DNA from: Halichoerus grypus
Taxonomy: Eukaryota > Chordata > Mammalia > Carnivora > Phocidae
DNA: 64,000 bases
Reading direction: 5' to 3'
Assembly: GCF_964656455.1 (NCBI RefSeq)
Contig: NC_135714.1
Coordinates: 166,858,243-166,922,242 of the forward strand
Made by a program: the position numbers and the translations under genes. The notes beneath the pieces were generated by a model. It saw only the letters and a list, made by a program, of their open reading frames with translations, had not been told where the DNA came from and did no database searches. Below, in pieces: positions 48,824 through 62,757 of the stretch. The number at the start of each line of letters is the position of its first letter. Position 1 is the first letter of the stretch.

Positions 48824-51800
48824 AGAACGCTTGCTATTAGACTTCCATGCAAAAGTGGGGCCGCAGTGCTAGCTTCATGAAACAAGTGGGGAGTCGTGTT
48901 CTGTCTTCTGCCGGGGCCTGAGTCCCACACGGAAAATGGGTCTGGACTCCCTTGCAGTGCTCTCACGCACGCACACAACAAAATGCTGCCACCCTCAGGA
49001 GCAGCTGTTTTACCTGCAGCACAGGCTCTCAACCGAGTTTTTCCTTCGAGTTAGGTGGCTGTGTTTAAGCCTGCACACACACCCTGGGCAATGGTACTAG
49101 CCCCATAACCATGATGTGAGTTGAGAGCTGCCTTCTGTACCGGCCTGTCTCTCCCCGATATTACGATATTGAAACCGTCCCAGGGCTCTCAGCCACAGTA
49201 CACCCTAAACTGCTTCGCCCACACAGAGGTCGACGGTAGCTAAAGCACGGCTTCTCTACAGTGTTGTTTCTTCGAGTTAGAACGCTAGCTATTAGACTTC
49301 CATGCAAAAGTGGGGCTGCCGTGCTAGCGTGATGAAACACATGGGGAGTCGTGTTCTGCCTTTCGCTGGGGCCTGAGTCTCACTCGCAAAAAGCTTTGGA
49401 CTCCCTTGCAGTGCTCTCACGCACGCACACAACAAAATGCTTGCACCCTCAGGAGCAGCTCTTTTACCTGCAGCACAGGCTCTCTACCGAGTTTTTCCTT
49501 CGAGTTAGGTGGCTGTGTTTAAGCCTGCACACACCCACGGGGCAACGGAACTAGCCCCATAACCATGTAGTGAGTTCAGATCTGCCTTATGTGCCAGCCT
49601 GTCTCTCCCCCGATATGATGAAATGGAAACCGTCCCCAGGCTCTCAGCCACAGTACACCCTAAACTGCTTCGCCCACAGAGAGGTCGACGGTAGCTAAAG
49701 CACGGTTTCTCTACAGTGTTGTTTCTCCGAGTTAGAAAGCTAGCTGTTAGACTTCCATGCAAAAGTGGGGCCGCAGTCCTAGCTTCATGGAGCAAGTGGG
49801 GAGTCGTGTTCTGGCTTCTTCCGGGGCCTGGGTCTCACAAGGAAAATGCTTTTGGACTCACTTGCAGTGCGCTCACGCATGCACACAGCAAAATGCGTCC
49901 ACCCTGAGGCATGGCTCTTTTAGCCGAAGCAGGAATTCCCTACAGAGTTGTTCCTTTGAGTTAGGTGGTTGGCTTTAGGCCTGCAGGCACCCCCGGGGCA
50001 AGGGCACTAGCCTCATCAACCAGAGGTGACTTGAGAGCTGCCTTCCGCACCGGCCTGTTTCTCACTCCATTTCACGTCTGGGACCCTTTCCCCGGTCTCT
50101 CGTACACGAGCAGGGTCAAATTCCTCCTGCTTCAGGAACGGCAATGTTAACTCAAGCGCAGTCACTCGAGAGGATTGATTCTTGGTGTTAGTAGCCTGGG
50201 AACTAGGCATCCAGGCACACAGGGTACAGCAGTGCTAATCTCCTCAAACAAGAGGTGAGTCGACAGCAGCCTTCCTTCCAGGCCTGCTTCTCACTCCGAG
50301 TTACGTTTAGGTTCCATTTCTCATGCTTTCACAAAAACACACAACAGATGAAGTGCACGCTCAGGAAGGGCGATCTTTGCTGAGGCACGGGTTCTCTACA
50401 GTTTTGTTCCTTCGCGTTGCGTGGATGGCACTGAGGACTCCACGCACACACGGGAGAGCCGATCTAGTTTCCCGAAACAAGAGTTGAGTCCATAGGGGCC
50501 TTCTGCCCATGCTTATTTCTCCCTCCGAATTCTGCTGGGACTCCTTCCCCAGGTTTGCACTCAAGCAGACTTGAAAATGCTGCCACCCTGTGGAGAGGCG
50601 AACGAGCTGAAGCTGGGGTTCTTGAGCGGCTTCTTTCTGCCAAATCAGTGTGGAGCCCTTAGCATTCCTATGCACACATGGAGCCGAAGTGTTAGCTTCA
50701 GGTAACAAGAGCTGAGTCGAGAGGAGCCTTCTGGCCCGGACTCCTTCTCCCTCGGTTTCACGTAAGGAACCCGTTCCTCAGGCTCTCACCCACGGTAGCC
50801 TGGAAAGTGCTTCCTCCCTCAGAGAGGTGGATGGTAGCTAAAGCACGGTTTCTCTACCGTGTTGTTTCTTCCAGGGAGAACGCTAGCGATTAGATTTCCA
50901 TGCAAAAGTAGGGCCGCAGTGCTAGCTAAATGAAACACACGGGGAGTCGTCTTCTGCCTTTTGCTGGGGCCTGAGTCTCACTCGCAGAAACTTTGGACTC
51001 CCTTGCAGTCCTCTCACGCACGCACACAACCAAATGCTTCCACCCTCAGGAGCGGCTGTTTGAGCTGAAGCACGGATTCTCTACCGTGTTTTTCCTTTGA
51101 GTTAGGTGGCTGTCTTTCAGCCTGCACACACACCCAGGGCAACGGTACTAGCCCCATAACCATGATGTGAGTTGAGAGCTGCCTTCTGTACCGGCCTGTC
51201 TCTCCCCCGATTTTACAAAATGGAAAATGTCCCCAGGCTCTCAGCCACAGTACACCCTAAACTGCTTCGCCCACAGAGAGGTCGACGGTAGCTAAAGCAC
51301 GGTTTCTCTACTGTGTAGTTTCTTCGAGTTAGAACGCTAGCTCTTAGACTTCCATGCAAATGTGGGGCTGCCGTGCTAGCTTGGTAAAACACATGGGGAG
51401 TCGTGTTCTGCCTTTCGCTGGGGCCTGAGTCTCACTCGCAAAATGCTTTGGACTCCCTTGCAGTGCTCTCACGCACGCACACAACAAAAGGCTTCCACCC
51501 TTAGGAGCAGCTGTTTTACCTGCAGCTCGGATTCCCTACCGAGTTTTTCCTTCGAGTTAAGTGGCTGTCTTTAAGCCTGCACACACCCACGGGGCAACGG
51601 AACTAGCCCCTTAAGCATGTAGTGAGTTGAGAGCTGCCTTCTGTACCGGACTGTCTCTCCCCCTATATTCCGAAATGGAAACCGTCCCCAGGCTGCCAGC
51701 CACAGTACACCCTAAACTGCTTCGCCCACACAGAGGTCGACGGTAGCTAAAGCACGGCTTCTCTACAGTGTTGTTTCTTCGACTTAGAACGCTAGCTATT

Positions 51801-53455
51801 AGACTTCCCTGAAAAGTGGCGCTGCCGTCCTAGGTTGATGAAACACATGGGGAGTGGTGTTCTGCCTTTCGCTGGGGCCTGAGTCTCACTCGCAGAAAGC
51901 TTTGGACTCCCTTGCAGTGCTCTCACGCACGCACACAACAAAATGCTTCCACCCTCAGGAGCAGCTGTTTTACCTGCAGCACAGTCTCTCTACCGAGTTT
52001 TTCCTTCGAGTTAGGTGGCTGTGTTTCAGCCTGCACACACACCCTGGGCAACGGTAGTAGCCCCATAACCATGATGTGAGTTGAGAGCTGCCTTCTGTGC
52101 CGGCCTGTCCCTCCACCGATATTATGATATTGAAACCGTCCCAGGGCTCCCAACCTCAGTACACCCTAAACTGCTTCGCCCTCAGAGAGGTCGACGGTAG
52201 CTAAAGCACGGTTTCTCTACAGTGTTGTTTCTTCGACTTAGAAAGCTAACTATCAGACTTCCATGCAAAAGTGGGGCCGCAGTATTAGATTCATGGAGCA
52301 AGTGGGGAGTCGTGTTCTGGCTTCTTCTGGGCCCTGGGTCTCACAAGGAAAATGTTTTGGACTCACTTGCTGTGCACTCACGCATGCACACCACACAATG
52401 CGTCCACCCTGAGGCATGGCTCTTTTAGCCGAAGCAGGAATTCTCTACAGAGTTGTTCCTTTGAGTTAGGCGGTTGGCTTATGGCCTGCAGGAACACACG
52501 GGGCAAGGGTACTGGCCTCATAAAAAAGAGGTGAGTTGAGAGCTGCCTTCCGCACCGGCCTGTTTCTCACTCCATTTCACGTATGGGACCCTCTCCCCGG
52601 TCTCTCATACACGAACACTATACAACTCCTGCGGCTTCAGGAACTGCAATGTTAGCTAAAGCGCAGTAAAGCTACAGCATTGATTCTTGGTGTTAGTAGT
52701 CTGGTAGGCGAATGAGCTGCACCTGGGATTCTTGACAGGCTTGTTTCTTCCCAGTCAGTGTCGAGCACATAGCATTCCAAGCACACATGGAGCAGTAGTG
52801 TTAGCTTCAGGTAGCAAGAGCTGAGTCCAGAGGTGCCTTCTGCCCGGACCTATTTCTCCCTTGGTTTCACGTATGGAACCCGTTCCCCAGGCTCTCAGCC
52901 ACGGTACTCCGTGTAATACTTCCTCCATCTAGAGGTCGACGGTAGCTAAAGCAGGGTTTCTCTACAGTGTTGTTTCTTCGAGTTAGAACACTAGCTGTTA
53001 GACTTCCATGCAAAAGTGGGGCTGCCGTGCTAGCGTGATGAAACACATGGGGAGTCGTGTTCTGCCTTCTGCTGGGGCCTGAGGCTCACTCACAAAAAGC
53101 TTTGGACTCCCTTGCAGGGCTCTCATGCACGCACACAACATAATGCTTCCACCTTCAAGAGCGGCTCTTTTAGCTGAAGCATGGATTCTCCAGCGAGTTT
53201 TTCCTTCGAGTTAGGCGGTTTTCATGAAGCCTGCACACACACCCGGGGCAACGGTACTAGCCCCATAACCATGGTGTGAGTTGAGAGCTGCGTTCTCTCC
53301 GGGCTGTCCCTCCCTCGATTTTAGGAAACGGAACCCGTCCCCAGGCTCTCACCCACCGTACACCCTAAACTGCTTCCTCCCACACAGAGGTCGTCGGTAG
53401 CTAAAGCACGGTTTCTCTTCAGTGTTGTTTCTCCGAGTTAGAACGCTTGCTATTA
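48824..53455. repeat. satellite block of unit 10 (right type, most private variants)
   Basis: 4632 bp. It shares G49617 with unit 9. Several changes look private: CTTCGCGTTGCG near 50410, AATTCTGCTGG near 50528, CCGTCCTAGG near 51826, CACAGTCTCTC near 51981, GGGCCCTGGG near 52329, a one-base loss giving AAATGTTTTGG near 52350, and TAAAAAAGAGG near 52521. It keeps CACTCGAGAGG near 50163, as in the left-type units. Confidence 0.92.
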
Positions 53456-54154
53456 ATGTCCACAATAGCCAAACTGTGGAAAGAGCCAAGATGTCCACCA
53501 ACAGATGAATGGATAAAGAAGAGGGGGTATATATATATACAATGGAATATTATGCAGCCATCAAAAGGAATGAGATCTTGCCCTCTGCAACGACGTGGAT
53601 GGAACTGGAGGGTATCATGCTGAGCGAAATAAGTCAAACAGAGAAAGACATGTATCATATGACCTCACTGATATGAGGAATTCTTAATCTCAGGAAACAA
53701 ACTGAGGGTTGCTGGAGTGGGGGCTGGGGTGGGAGGGATGGGGTCACTGGGTGTTGGACACTGGGGAGGGTATGTGTTCTGGTAAGCGCTGTGAATTGTG
53801 CAAGACTGTTGAATCTCAGATCTGTACCTCTGAAACAAATAATGCAATATATGTTAAGAAAGAAAAAAAGAAGAAGAAGAATGTAGCAGGAGGGGAAGAA
53901 TGAAGGGGGGAAAATCGGAGGGGGAAAAGAACCATGAGAGACGATGGACTCTGAAAAACAAACTGAGGGTTCTAGAGGGGAGGGGGGTGGGAGGATGGGT
54001 TAGCCTGGTGATGGGTATTGAGCAGGGCACGATCTGCATGGAGCACTGGGTGATATGCACAAACAATGAATCATGGAACACTATATCTAAAACTAATGAT
54101 GTAATGTATGGGGATTAACATAACAATAAAAACATTTAATAATAATAATAATAA
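53456..54154 (+). mobile_element. LINE-1 tail, unit 10
   Basis: 699 bp with (TA)6, the last of the three (TA)6 copies. Target-site copies are at 53440-53455 and 54155-54170. Confidence 0.92.
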
Positions 54155-57100
54155 AGAACGCTTGCTATTAGACTTCCATGCAAAAGTGGGGCCGCAGTGC
54201 TAGCTTCATGAAACAAGTGGGGAGTCGTGTTCTGTCTTCTGCCGGGGCCTGAGTCCCACACGGAAAATGGGTCTGGACTCCCTTGCAGTGCTCTCACGCA
54301 CGCACACAACAAAATGCTGCCACCCTCAGGAGCAGCTGTTTTACCTGCAGCACAGGCTCTCAACCGAGTTTTTCCTTCGAGTTAGGTGGCTGTGTTTAAG
54401 CCTGCACACACACCCTGGGCAATGGTACTAGCCCCATAACCATGATGTGAGTTGAGAGCTGCCTTCTGTACCGGCCTGTCTCTCCCCGATATTACGATAT
54501 TGAAACCGTCCCAGGGCTCTCAGCCACAGTACACCCTAAACTGCTTCGCCCACACAGAGGTCGACGGTAGCTAAAGCACGGCTTCTCTACAGTGTTGTTT
54601 CTTCGAGTTAGAACGCTAGCTATTAGACTTCCATGCAAAAGTGGGGCTGCCGTGCTAGCGTGATGAAACACATGGGGAGTCGTGTTCTGCCTTTCGCTGG
54701 GGCCTGAGTCTCACTCGCAAAAAGCTTTGGACTCCCTTGCAGTGCTCTCACGCACGCACACAACAAAATGCTTGCACCCTCAGGAGCAGCTCTTTTACCT
54801 GCAGCACAGGCTCTCTACCGAGTTTTTCCTTCGAGTTAGGTGGCTGTGTTTAAGCCTGCACACACCCACGGGGCAACGGAACTAGCCCCATAACCATGTA
54901 GTGAGTTCAGATCTGCCTTATGTGCCAGCCTGTCTCTCCCCCGATATTATGAAATGGAAACCGTCCCCAGGCTCTCAGCCACAGTACACCCTAAACTGCT
55001 TCGCCCTCAGAGAGGTCGACGGTAGCTAAAGCACGGTTTCTCTACAGTGTTGTTTCTCCGAGTTAGAAAGCTAGCTGTTAGACTTCCATGCAAAAGTGGG
55101 GCCGCAGTCCTAGCTTCATGGAGCAAGTGGGGAGTCGTGTTCTGGCTTCTTCCGGGGCCTGGGTCTCACAAGGAAAATGCTTTTGGACTCACTTGCAGTG
55201 CGCTCACGCATGCACACAGCAAAATGCGTCCACCCTGAGGCATGGCTCTTTTAGCCGAAGCAGGAATTCCCTACAGAGTTGTTCCTTTGAGTTAGGTGGT
55301 TGGCTTTAGGCCTGCAGGCACCCCCGGGGCAAGGGCACTAGCCTCATCAACCAGAGGTGACTTGAGAGCTGCCTTCCGCACCGGCCTGTTTCTCACTCCA
55401 TTTCACGCCTGGGACCCTTTCCCCGGTCTCTCGTACACGAGCAGGGTCAAATTCCTCCTGCTTCAGGAACGGCAATGTTAACTCAAGCGCAGTCACTCTA
55501 GAGGATTGATTCTTGGTGTTAGTAGCCTGGGAACTAGGCATCCAGGCACACAGGGTACAGCAGTGCTAATCTCCTCAAACAAGAGGTGAGTCGACAGCAG
55601 CCTTCCTTCCAGGCCTGCTTCTCACTCCGAGTTACGTTTAGGTTCCATTTCTCATGCTTTCACAAAAACACACAACAGATGAAGTGCACGCTCAGGAAGG
55701 GCGATCTTTGCTGAGGCACGGGTTCTCTACAGTTTTGTTCCTTTGCGTTGCGTGGATGGCACTGAGGACTCCACGCACACACGGGAGAGCCGATCTAGTT
55801 TCCCGAAACAAGAGTTGAGTCCATAGGGGCCTTCTGCCCATGCTTATTTCTCCCTCCGAATTCGGCTGGGACTCCTTCCCCAGGTTTGCACTCAAGCAGA
55901 CTTGAAAATGCTGCCACCCTGTGGAGAGGCGAACGAGCTGAAGCTGGGCTTCTTGAGCGGCTTCTTTCTGCCAAATCAGTGTGGAGCCCTTAGCATTCCT
56001 ATGCACACATGGAGCCGAAGTGTTAGCTTCAGGTAACAAGAGCTGAGTCGAGAGGAGCCTTCTGGCCCGGACTCCTTCTCCCTCGGTTTCACGTAAGGAA
56101 CCCGTTCCTCAGGCGCTCACCCACGGTAGCCTGGAAAGTGCTTCCTCCCTCAGAGAGGTGGATGGTAGCTAAAGCACGGCTTCTCTACAGTGTTGTTTCT
56201 TCGACTTAGAACGCTAGCTATTAGACTTCCCTGAAAAGTGGCGCTGCCGTGCTAGGTTGAAGAAACACATGGGGAGTGGTGTTCTGCCTTTCGCTGGGGC
56301 CTGAGTCTCACTCGCAGAAAGCTTTGGACTCCCTTGCAGTGCTCTCACGCACGCACACAACAAAATGCTTCCACCCTCAGGAGCAGCTGTTTTACCTGCA
56401 GCACAGGCTCTCTACCGAGTTTTTCCTTCGAGTTAGGTGGCTGTGTTTAAGCCTGCACACACACCCTGGGCAACGGTAGTAGCCCCATAACCATGATGTG
56501 AGTTGAGAGCTGCCTTCTGTGCCGGCCTGTCCCTCCACCGATATTATGATATTGAAACCGTCCCAGGGCTCCCAACCTCAGTACACCCTAAACTGCTTCG
56601 CCCTCAGAGAGGTCGACGGTAGCTAAAGCACGGTTTCTCTACAGTGTTGTTTCTTCGACTTAGAAAGCTAACTATCAGACTTCCATGCAAAAGTGGGGCC
56701 GCAGTATTAGATTCATGGAGCAAGTGGGGAGTCGTGTTCTGGCTTCTTCTGGGGCCTGGGTCTCACAAGGAAAATGCTTTTGGACTCACTTGCTGTGCAC
56801 TCACGCATGCACACCACACAATGCGTCCACCCTGAGGCATGGCTCTTTTAGCCGAAGCAGGAATTCTCTACAGAGTTGTTCCTTTGAGTTAGGCGGTTGG
56901 CTTATGGCCTGCAGGAACACACGGGGCAAGGGTACTGGCCTCATAAACAAGAGGTGAGTTGAGAGCTGCCTTCCGCACCGGCCTGTTTCTCACTCCATTT
57001 CACGTATGGGACCCTTTCCCCGGTCTGTCATACACGAACACTATACAACTCCTGCGGCTTCAGGAACTGCAATGTTAGCTAAAGCGCAGTAACGCTACAG

Positions 57101-57878
57101 CATTGATTCTTGGTGTTAGTAGTCTGGTAGGCGAATGAGCTGCACCTGGGATTCTTGACAGGCTTGTTTCTTCCCAGTCAGTGTCGAGCACATAGCATTC
57201 CAAGCACACATGGAGCAGTAGTGTTAGCTTCAGGTAGCAAGAGCTGAGTCCAGAGGTGCCTTCTGCCCGGACCTATTTCTCCCTTGGTTTCACGTATGGA
57301 ACCCGTTCCCCAGGCTCTCAGCCACGGTACTCCGTGTAATACTTCCTCCATCTAGAGGTCGACGGTAGCTAAAGCAGGGTTTCTCTACAGTGTTGTTTCT
57401 TCGAGTTAGAACACTAGCTGTTAGACTTCCATGCAAAAGTGGGGCTGCCGTGCTAGCGTGATGAAACACATGGGGAGTCGTGTTCTGCCTTCTGCTGGGG
57501 CCTGAGGCTCACTCACAAAAAGCTTTGGACTCCCTTGCAGGGCTCTCATGCACGCACACAACATAATGCTTCCACCTTCAAGAGCGGCTCTTTTAGCTGA
57601 AGCATGGATTCTCCAGCGAGTTTTTCCTTCGAGTTAGGCGGTTTTCATGAAGCCTGCACACACACCCGGGGCAACGGTACTAGCCCCATAACCATGGTGT
57701 GAGTTGAGAGCTGCCTTCTCTCCGGGCTGTCTCTCCCTCGATTTTAGGAAACGGAACCCGTCCCCAGGCTCTCACCCACCGTACACCCTAAACTGCTTCC
57801 TCCCACACAGAGGTCGTCGGTAGCTAAAGCACGGTTTCTCTTCAGTGTTGTTTCTCCGAGTTAGAACGCTTGCTATTA
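54155..57878. repeat. satellite block of unit 11 (shortened by two dimers)
   Basis: 3724 bp, 909 bp shorter than its neighbours. The loss equals the distance from the monomer starting at 2814 to the one at 3723 in unit 1 coordinates, which is exactly two dimers. The junction lies in a 16-bp tract shared by both parents at 56164-56179 (ggtagctaaagcacgg). It shares C55408 and C55949 with unit 8. Private changes include GGTTGAAGAAAC near 56258 and GGTCTGTCAT near 57022. Confidence 0.93.
56164..56179. other. recombination junction of the two-dimer deletion (unit 11)
   Basis: To the left the sequence follows the 2814-type monomer (GAGGTGGAT). To the right it follows the 3723-type monomer (CTTCTCTACAGTG then TTCGACTTAG). 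The 16 bases between are identical in both parents, as expected for unequal homologous recombination between monomers 909 bp apart. Confidence 0.85.
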
Positions 57879-58579
57879 ATGTCCACAATAGCCAAACTGT
57901 GGAAAGAGCCAAGATGTCCACCAACAGATGAATGGATAAAGAAGAGGGGGTATATATATATATACAATGGAATATTATGCAGCCATCAAAAGGAATGAGA
58001 TCTTGCCCTCTGCAACGACGTGGATGGAACTGGAGGGTATCATGCTGAGCGAAATAAGTCAAACAGAGAAAGACATGTATCATATGACCTCACTGATATG
58101 AGGAATTCTTAATCTCAGGAAACAAACTGAGGGTTGCTGGAGTGGGGGCTGGGGTGGGAGGGATGGGGTCACTGGGTGTTGGACACTGGGGAGGGTATGT
58201 GTTCTGGTAAGCGCTGTGAATTGTGCAAGACTGTTGAATCTCAGATCTGTACCTCTGAAACAAATAATGCAATATATGTTAAGAAAGAAAAAAAGAAGAA
58301 GAAGAATGTAGCAGGAGGGGAAGAATGAAGGGGGGAAAATCGGAGGGGGAAAAGAACCATGAGAGACGATGGACTCTGAAAAACAAACTGAGGGTTCTAG
58401 AGGGGAGGGGGGTGGGAGGATGGGTTAGCCTGGTGATGGGTATTGAGCAGGGCACGATCTGCATGGAGCACTGGGTGATATGCACAAACAATGAATCATG
58501 GAACACTATATCTAAAACTAATGATGTAATGTATGGGGATTAACATAACAATAAAAACATTTAATAATAATAATAATAA
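57879..58579 (+). mobile_element. LINE-1 tail, unit 11
   Basis: 701 bp with (TA)7, reverting from the (TA)6 of units 8-10. Target-site copies are at 57863-57878 and 58580-58595. Confidence 0.92.
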
Positions 58580-61500
58580 AGAACGCTTGCTATTAGACTT
58601 CCATGCAAAAGTGGGGCCGCAGTGCTAGCTTCATGAAACAAGTGGGGAGTCGTGTTCTGTCTTCTGCCGGGGCCTGAGTCCCACACGGAAAATGGGTCTG
58701 GACTCCCTTGCAGTGCTCTCACGCACGCACACAACAAAATGCTGCCACCCTCAGGAGCAGCTGTTTTACCTGCAGCACAGGCTCTCAACCGAGTTTTTCC
58801 TTCGAGTTAGGTGGCTGTGTTTAAGCCTGCACACACACCCTGGGCAATGGTACTAGCCCCATAACCATGATGTGAGTTGAGAGCTGCCTTCTGTACCGGC
58901 CTGTCTCTCCCCGATATTACGATATTGAAACCGTCCCAGGGCTCTCAGCCACAGTACACCCTAAACTGCTTCGCCCACACAGAGGTCGACGGTAGCTAAA
59001 GCACGGCTTCTCTACAGTGTTGTTTCTTCGAGTTAGAACGCTAGCTATTAGACTTCCATGCAAAAGTGGGGCTGCCGTGCTAGCGTGATGAAACACATGG
59101 GGAGTCGTGTTCTGCCTTTCGCTGGGGCCTGAGTCTCACTCGCAAAAAGCTTTGGACTCCCTTGCAGTGCTCTCACGCACGCACACAACAAAATGCTTGC
59201 ACCCTCAGGAGCAGCTCTTTTACCTGCAGCACAGGCTCTCTACCGAGTTTTTCCTTCGAGTTAGGTGGCTGTGTTTAAGCCTGCACACACCCACGGGGCA
59301 ACGGAACTAGCCCCATAACCACGTAGTGAGTTCAGATCTGCCTTATGTGCCAGCCTGTCTCTCCCCCGATATTATGAAATGGAAACCGTCCCCAGGCTCT
59401 CAGCCACAGTACACCCTAAACTGCTTCGCCCACAGAGAGGTCGACGGTAGCTAAAGCACGGTTTCTCTACAGTGTTGTTTCTCCGAGTTAGAAAGCTAGC
59501 TGTTAGACTTCCATGCAAAAGTGGGGCCGCAGTCCTAGCTTCATGGAGCAAGTGGGGAGTCGTGTTCTGGCTTCTTCCGGGGCCTGGGTCTCACAAGGAA
59601 AATGCTTTTGGACTCACTTGCAGTGCGCTCACGCATGCACACAGCAAAATGCGTCCACCCTGAGGCATGGCTCTTTTAGCCGAAGCAGGAATTCCCTACA
59701 GAGTTGTTCCTTTGAGTTAGGTGGTTGGCTTTAGGCCTGCAGGCACCCCCGGGGCAAGGGCACTAGCCTCATCAACCAGAGGTGACTTGAGAGCTGCCTT
59801 CCGCACCGGCCTGTTTCTCACTCCATTTCACGCCTGGGACCCTTTCCCCGGTCTCTCGTACACGAGCAGGGTCAAATTCCTCCTGCTTCAGGAACGGCAA
59901 TGTTAACTCAAGCGCAGTCACTCTAGAGGATTGATTCTTGGTGTTAGTAGCCTGGGAACTAGGCATCCAGGCACACAGGGTACAGCAGTGCTAATCTCCT
60001 CAAACAAGAGGTGAGTCGACAGCAGCCTTCCTTCCAGGCCTGCTTCTCACTCCGAGTTACGTTTAGGTTCCATTTCTCATGCTTTCACAAAAACACACAA
60101 CAGATGAAGTGCACGCTCAGGAAGGGCGATCTTTGCTGAGGCACGGGTTCTCTACAGTTTTGTTCCTTTGCGTTGCGTGGATGGCACTGAGGACTCCACG
60201 CACACACGGGAGAGCCGATCTAGTTTCCCGAAACAAGAGTTGAGTCCATAGGGGCCTTCTGCCCATGCTTATTTCTCCCTCCGAATTCGGCTGGGACTCC
60301 TTCCCCAGGTTTGCACTCAAGCAGACTTGAAAATGCTGCCACCCTGTGGAGAGGCGAACGAGCTGAAGCTGGGGTTCTTGAGCGGCTTCTTTCTGCCAAA
60401 TCAGGGTGGAGCCCTTAGCATTCCTATGCACACATGGAGCCGAAGTGTTAGCTTCAGGTAACAAGAGCTGAGTCGAGAGGAGCCTTCTGGCCCGGACTCC
60501 TTCTCCCTCGGTTTCACGTAAGGAACCCGTTCCTCAGGCTCTCACCCACGGTAGCCTGGAAAGTGCTTCCTCCCTCAGAGAGGTGGATGGTAGCTAAAGC
60601 ACGGTTTCTCTACCGTGTTGTTTCTTCCAGGGAGAACGCTAGCGATTAGATTTCCATGCAAAAGTAGGGCCGCAGTGCTAGCTAAATGAAACACACGGGG
60701 AGTCGTCTTCTGCCTTTTGCTGGGGCCTGAGTCTCACTCGCAGAAACTTTGGACTCCCTTGCAGTCCTCTCACGCACGCACACAACCAAATGCTTCCACC
60801 CTCAGGAGCGGCTGTTTGAGCTGAAGCACGGATTCTCTACCGTGTTTTTCCTTTGAGTTAGGTGGCTGTCTTTCAGCCTGCACACACACCCAGGGCAACG
60901 GTACTAGCCCCATAACCATGATGTGAGTTGAGAGCTGCCTTCTGTACCGGCCTGTCTCTCCCCCGATTTTACAAAATGGAAAATGTCCCCAGGCTCTCAG
61001 CCACAGTACACCCTAAACTGCTTCGCCCACAGAGAGGTCGACGGTAGCTAAAGCACGGCTTCTCTACAGTGTTGTTTCTTCGACTTAGAACGCTAGCTAT
61101 TAGACTTCCCTGAAAAGTGGCGCTGCCGTGCTAGCTTGATGAAACACATGGGGAGTGGTGTTCTGCCTTTCGCTGGGGCCTGAGTCTCACTCGCAGAAAG
61201 CTTTGGACTCCCTTGCAGTGCTCTCACGCACGCACACAACAAAATGCTTCCACCCTCAGGAGCAGCTGTTTTACCTGCAGCACAGGCTCTCTACCGAGTT
61301 TTTCCTTCGAGTTAGGTGGCTGTGTTTCAGCCTGCACACACACCCTGGGCAACGGTAGTAGCCCCATAACCATGATGTGAGTTGAGAGCTGCCTTCTGTG
61401 CCGGCCTGTCCCTCCACCGATATTATGATATTGAAACCGTCCCAGGGCTCCCAACCTCAGTACACCCTAAACTGCTTCGCCCTCAGAGATGTCGACGGTA

Positions 61501-62757
61501 GCTAAAGCACGGTTTCTCTACAGTGTTGTTTCTCCGAGTTAGAAAGCTAACTATCAGACTTCCATGCAAAAGTGGGGCCGCAGTATTAGATTCATGGAGC
61601 AAGTGGGGAGTCGTGTTCTGGCTTCTTCTGGGGCCTGGGTCTCACAAGGAAAATGCTTTTGGACTCACTTGCTGTGCACTCACGCATGCACACCACACAA
61701 TGCGTCCACCCTGAGGCATGGCTCTTTTAGCCGAAGCAGGAATTCTCTACAGAGTTGTTCCTTTGAGTTAGGCGGTTGGCTTATGGCCTGCAGGAACACA
61801 CGGGGCAAGGGTACTGGCTTCATAAACAAGAGGTGAGTTGAGAGCTGCCTTCCGCACCGGCCTGTTTCTCACTCCATTTCACGTATGGGACCCTTTCCCC
61901 GGTCTCTCATACACGAACACTATACCACTCCTGCGGCTTCAGGAACTGCAATGTTAGCTAAAGCGCAGTAAAGCTACAGCATTGATTCTTGGTGTTAGTA
62001 GTCTGGTAGGCGAATGAGCTGCACCTGGGATTCTTGACAGGCTTGTTTCTTCCCAGTCAGTGTCGAGCACATAGCATTCCAAGCACACATGGAGCAGTAG
62101 TGTTAGCTTCAGGTAGCAAGAGCTGAGTCCAGAGGTGCCTTCTGCCCGGACCTATTTCTCCCTTGGTTTCACGTATGGAACCCGTTCCCCAGGCTCTCAG
62201 CCACGGTACTCCGTGTAATACTTCCTCCATCTAGAGGTCGACGGTAGCTAAAGCAGGGTTTCTCTACAGTGTTGTTTCTTCGAGTTAGAACACTAGCTGT
62301 TAGACTTCCATGCAAAAGTGGGGCTGCCGTGCTAGCGTGATGAAACACATGGGGAGTCGTGTTCTGCCTTCTGCTGGGGCCTGAGGCTCACTCACAAAAA
62401 GCTTTGGACTCCCTTGCAGGGCTCTCATGCACGCACACAACATAATGCTTCCACCTTCAAGAGCGGCTCTTTTAGCTGAAGCATGGATTCTCCAGCGAGT
62501 TTTTCCTTCGAGTTAGGCGGTTTTCATGAAGCCTGCACACACACCCGGGGCAACGGTACTAGCCCCATAACCATGGTGTGAGTTGAGAGCTGCCTTCTCT
62601 CCGGGCTGTCTCTCCCTCGATTTTAGGAAACGGAACCCGTCCCCAGGCTCTCACCCACCGTACACCCTAAACTGCTTCCTCCCACACAGAGGTCGTCGGT
62701 AGCTAAAGCACGGTTTCTCTTCAGTGTTGTTTCTCCGAGTTAGAACGCTTGCTATTA
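58580..62757. repeat. satellite block of unit 12 (shortened by one dimer)
   Basis: 4178 bp, 455 bp shorter than the full block. The loss equals the distance from 3268 to 3723 in unit 1 coordinates, which is one dimer. The junction falls in a 26-bp tract common to both parents at 61033-61058. Private changes include ACCACGTAGTG near 59320, AATCAGGGTGG near 60401, AGAGATGTCGAC near 61486, TGGCTTCAT near 61815 and TATACCACTCC near 61921. Confidence 0.93.
61033..61058. other. recombination junction of the one-dimer deletion (unit 12)
   Basis: To the left the sequence follows the 3268-type dimer (CGCCCACAG). To the right it follows the 3723-type monomer (CTTCTCTACAGTG). The 26 bases between are common to both. 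The right-hand partner is the same monomer as in the unit 11 deletion. Confidence 0.85.
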
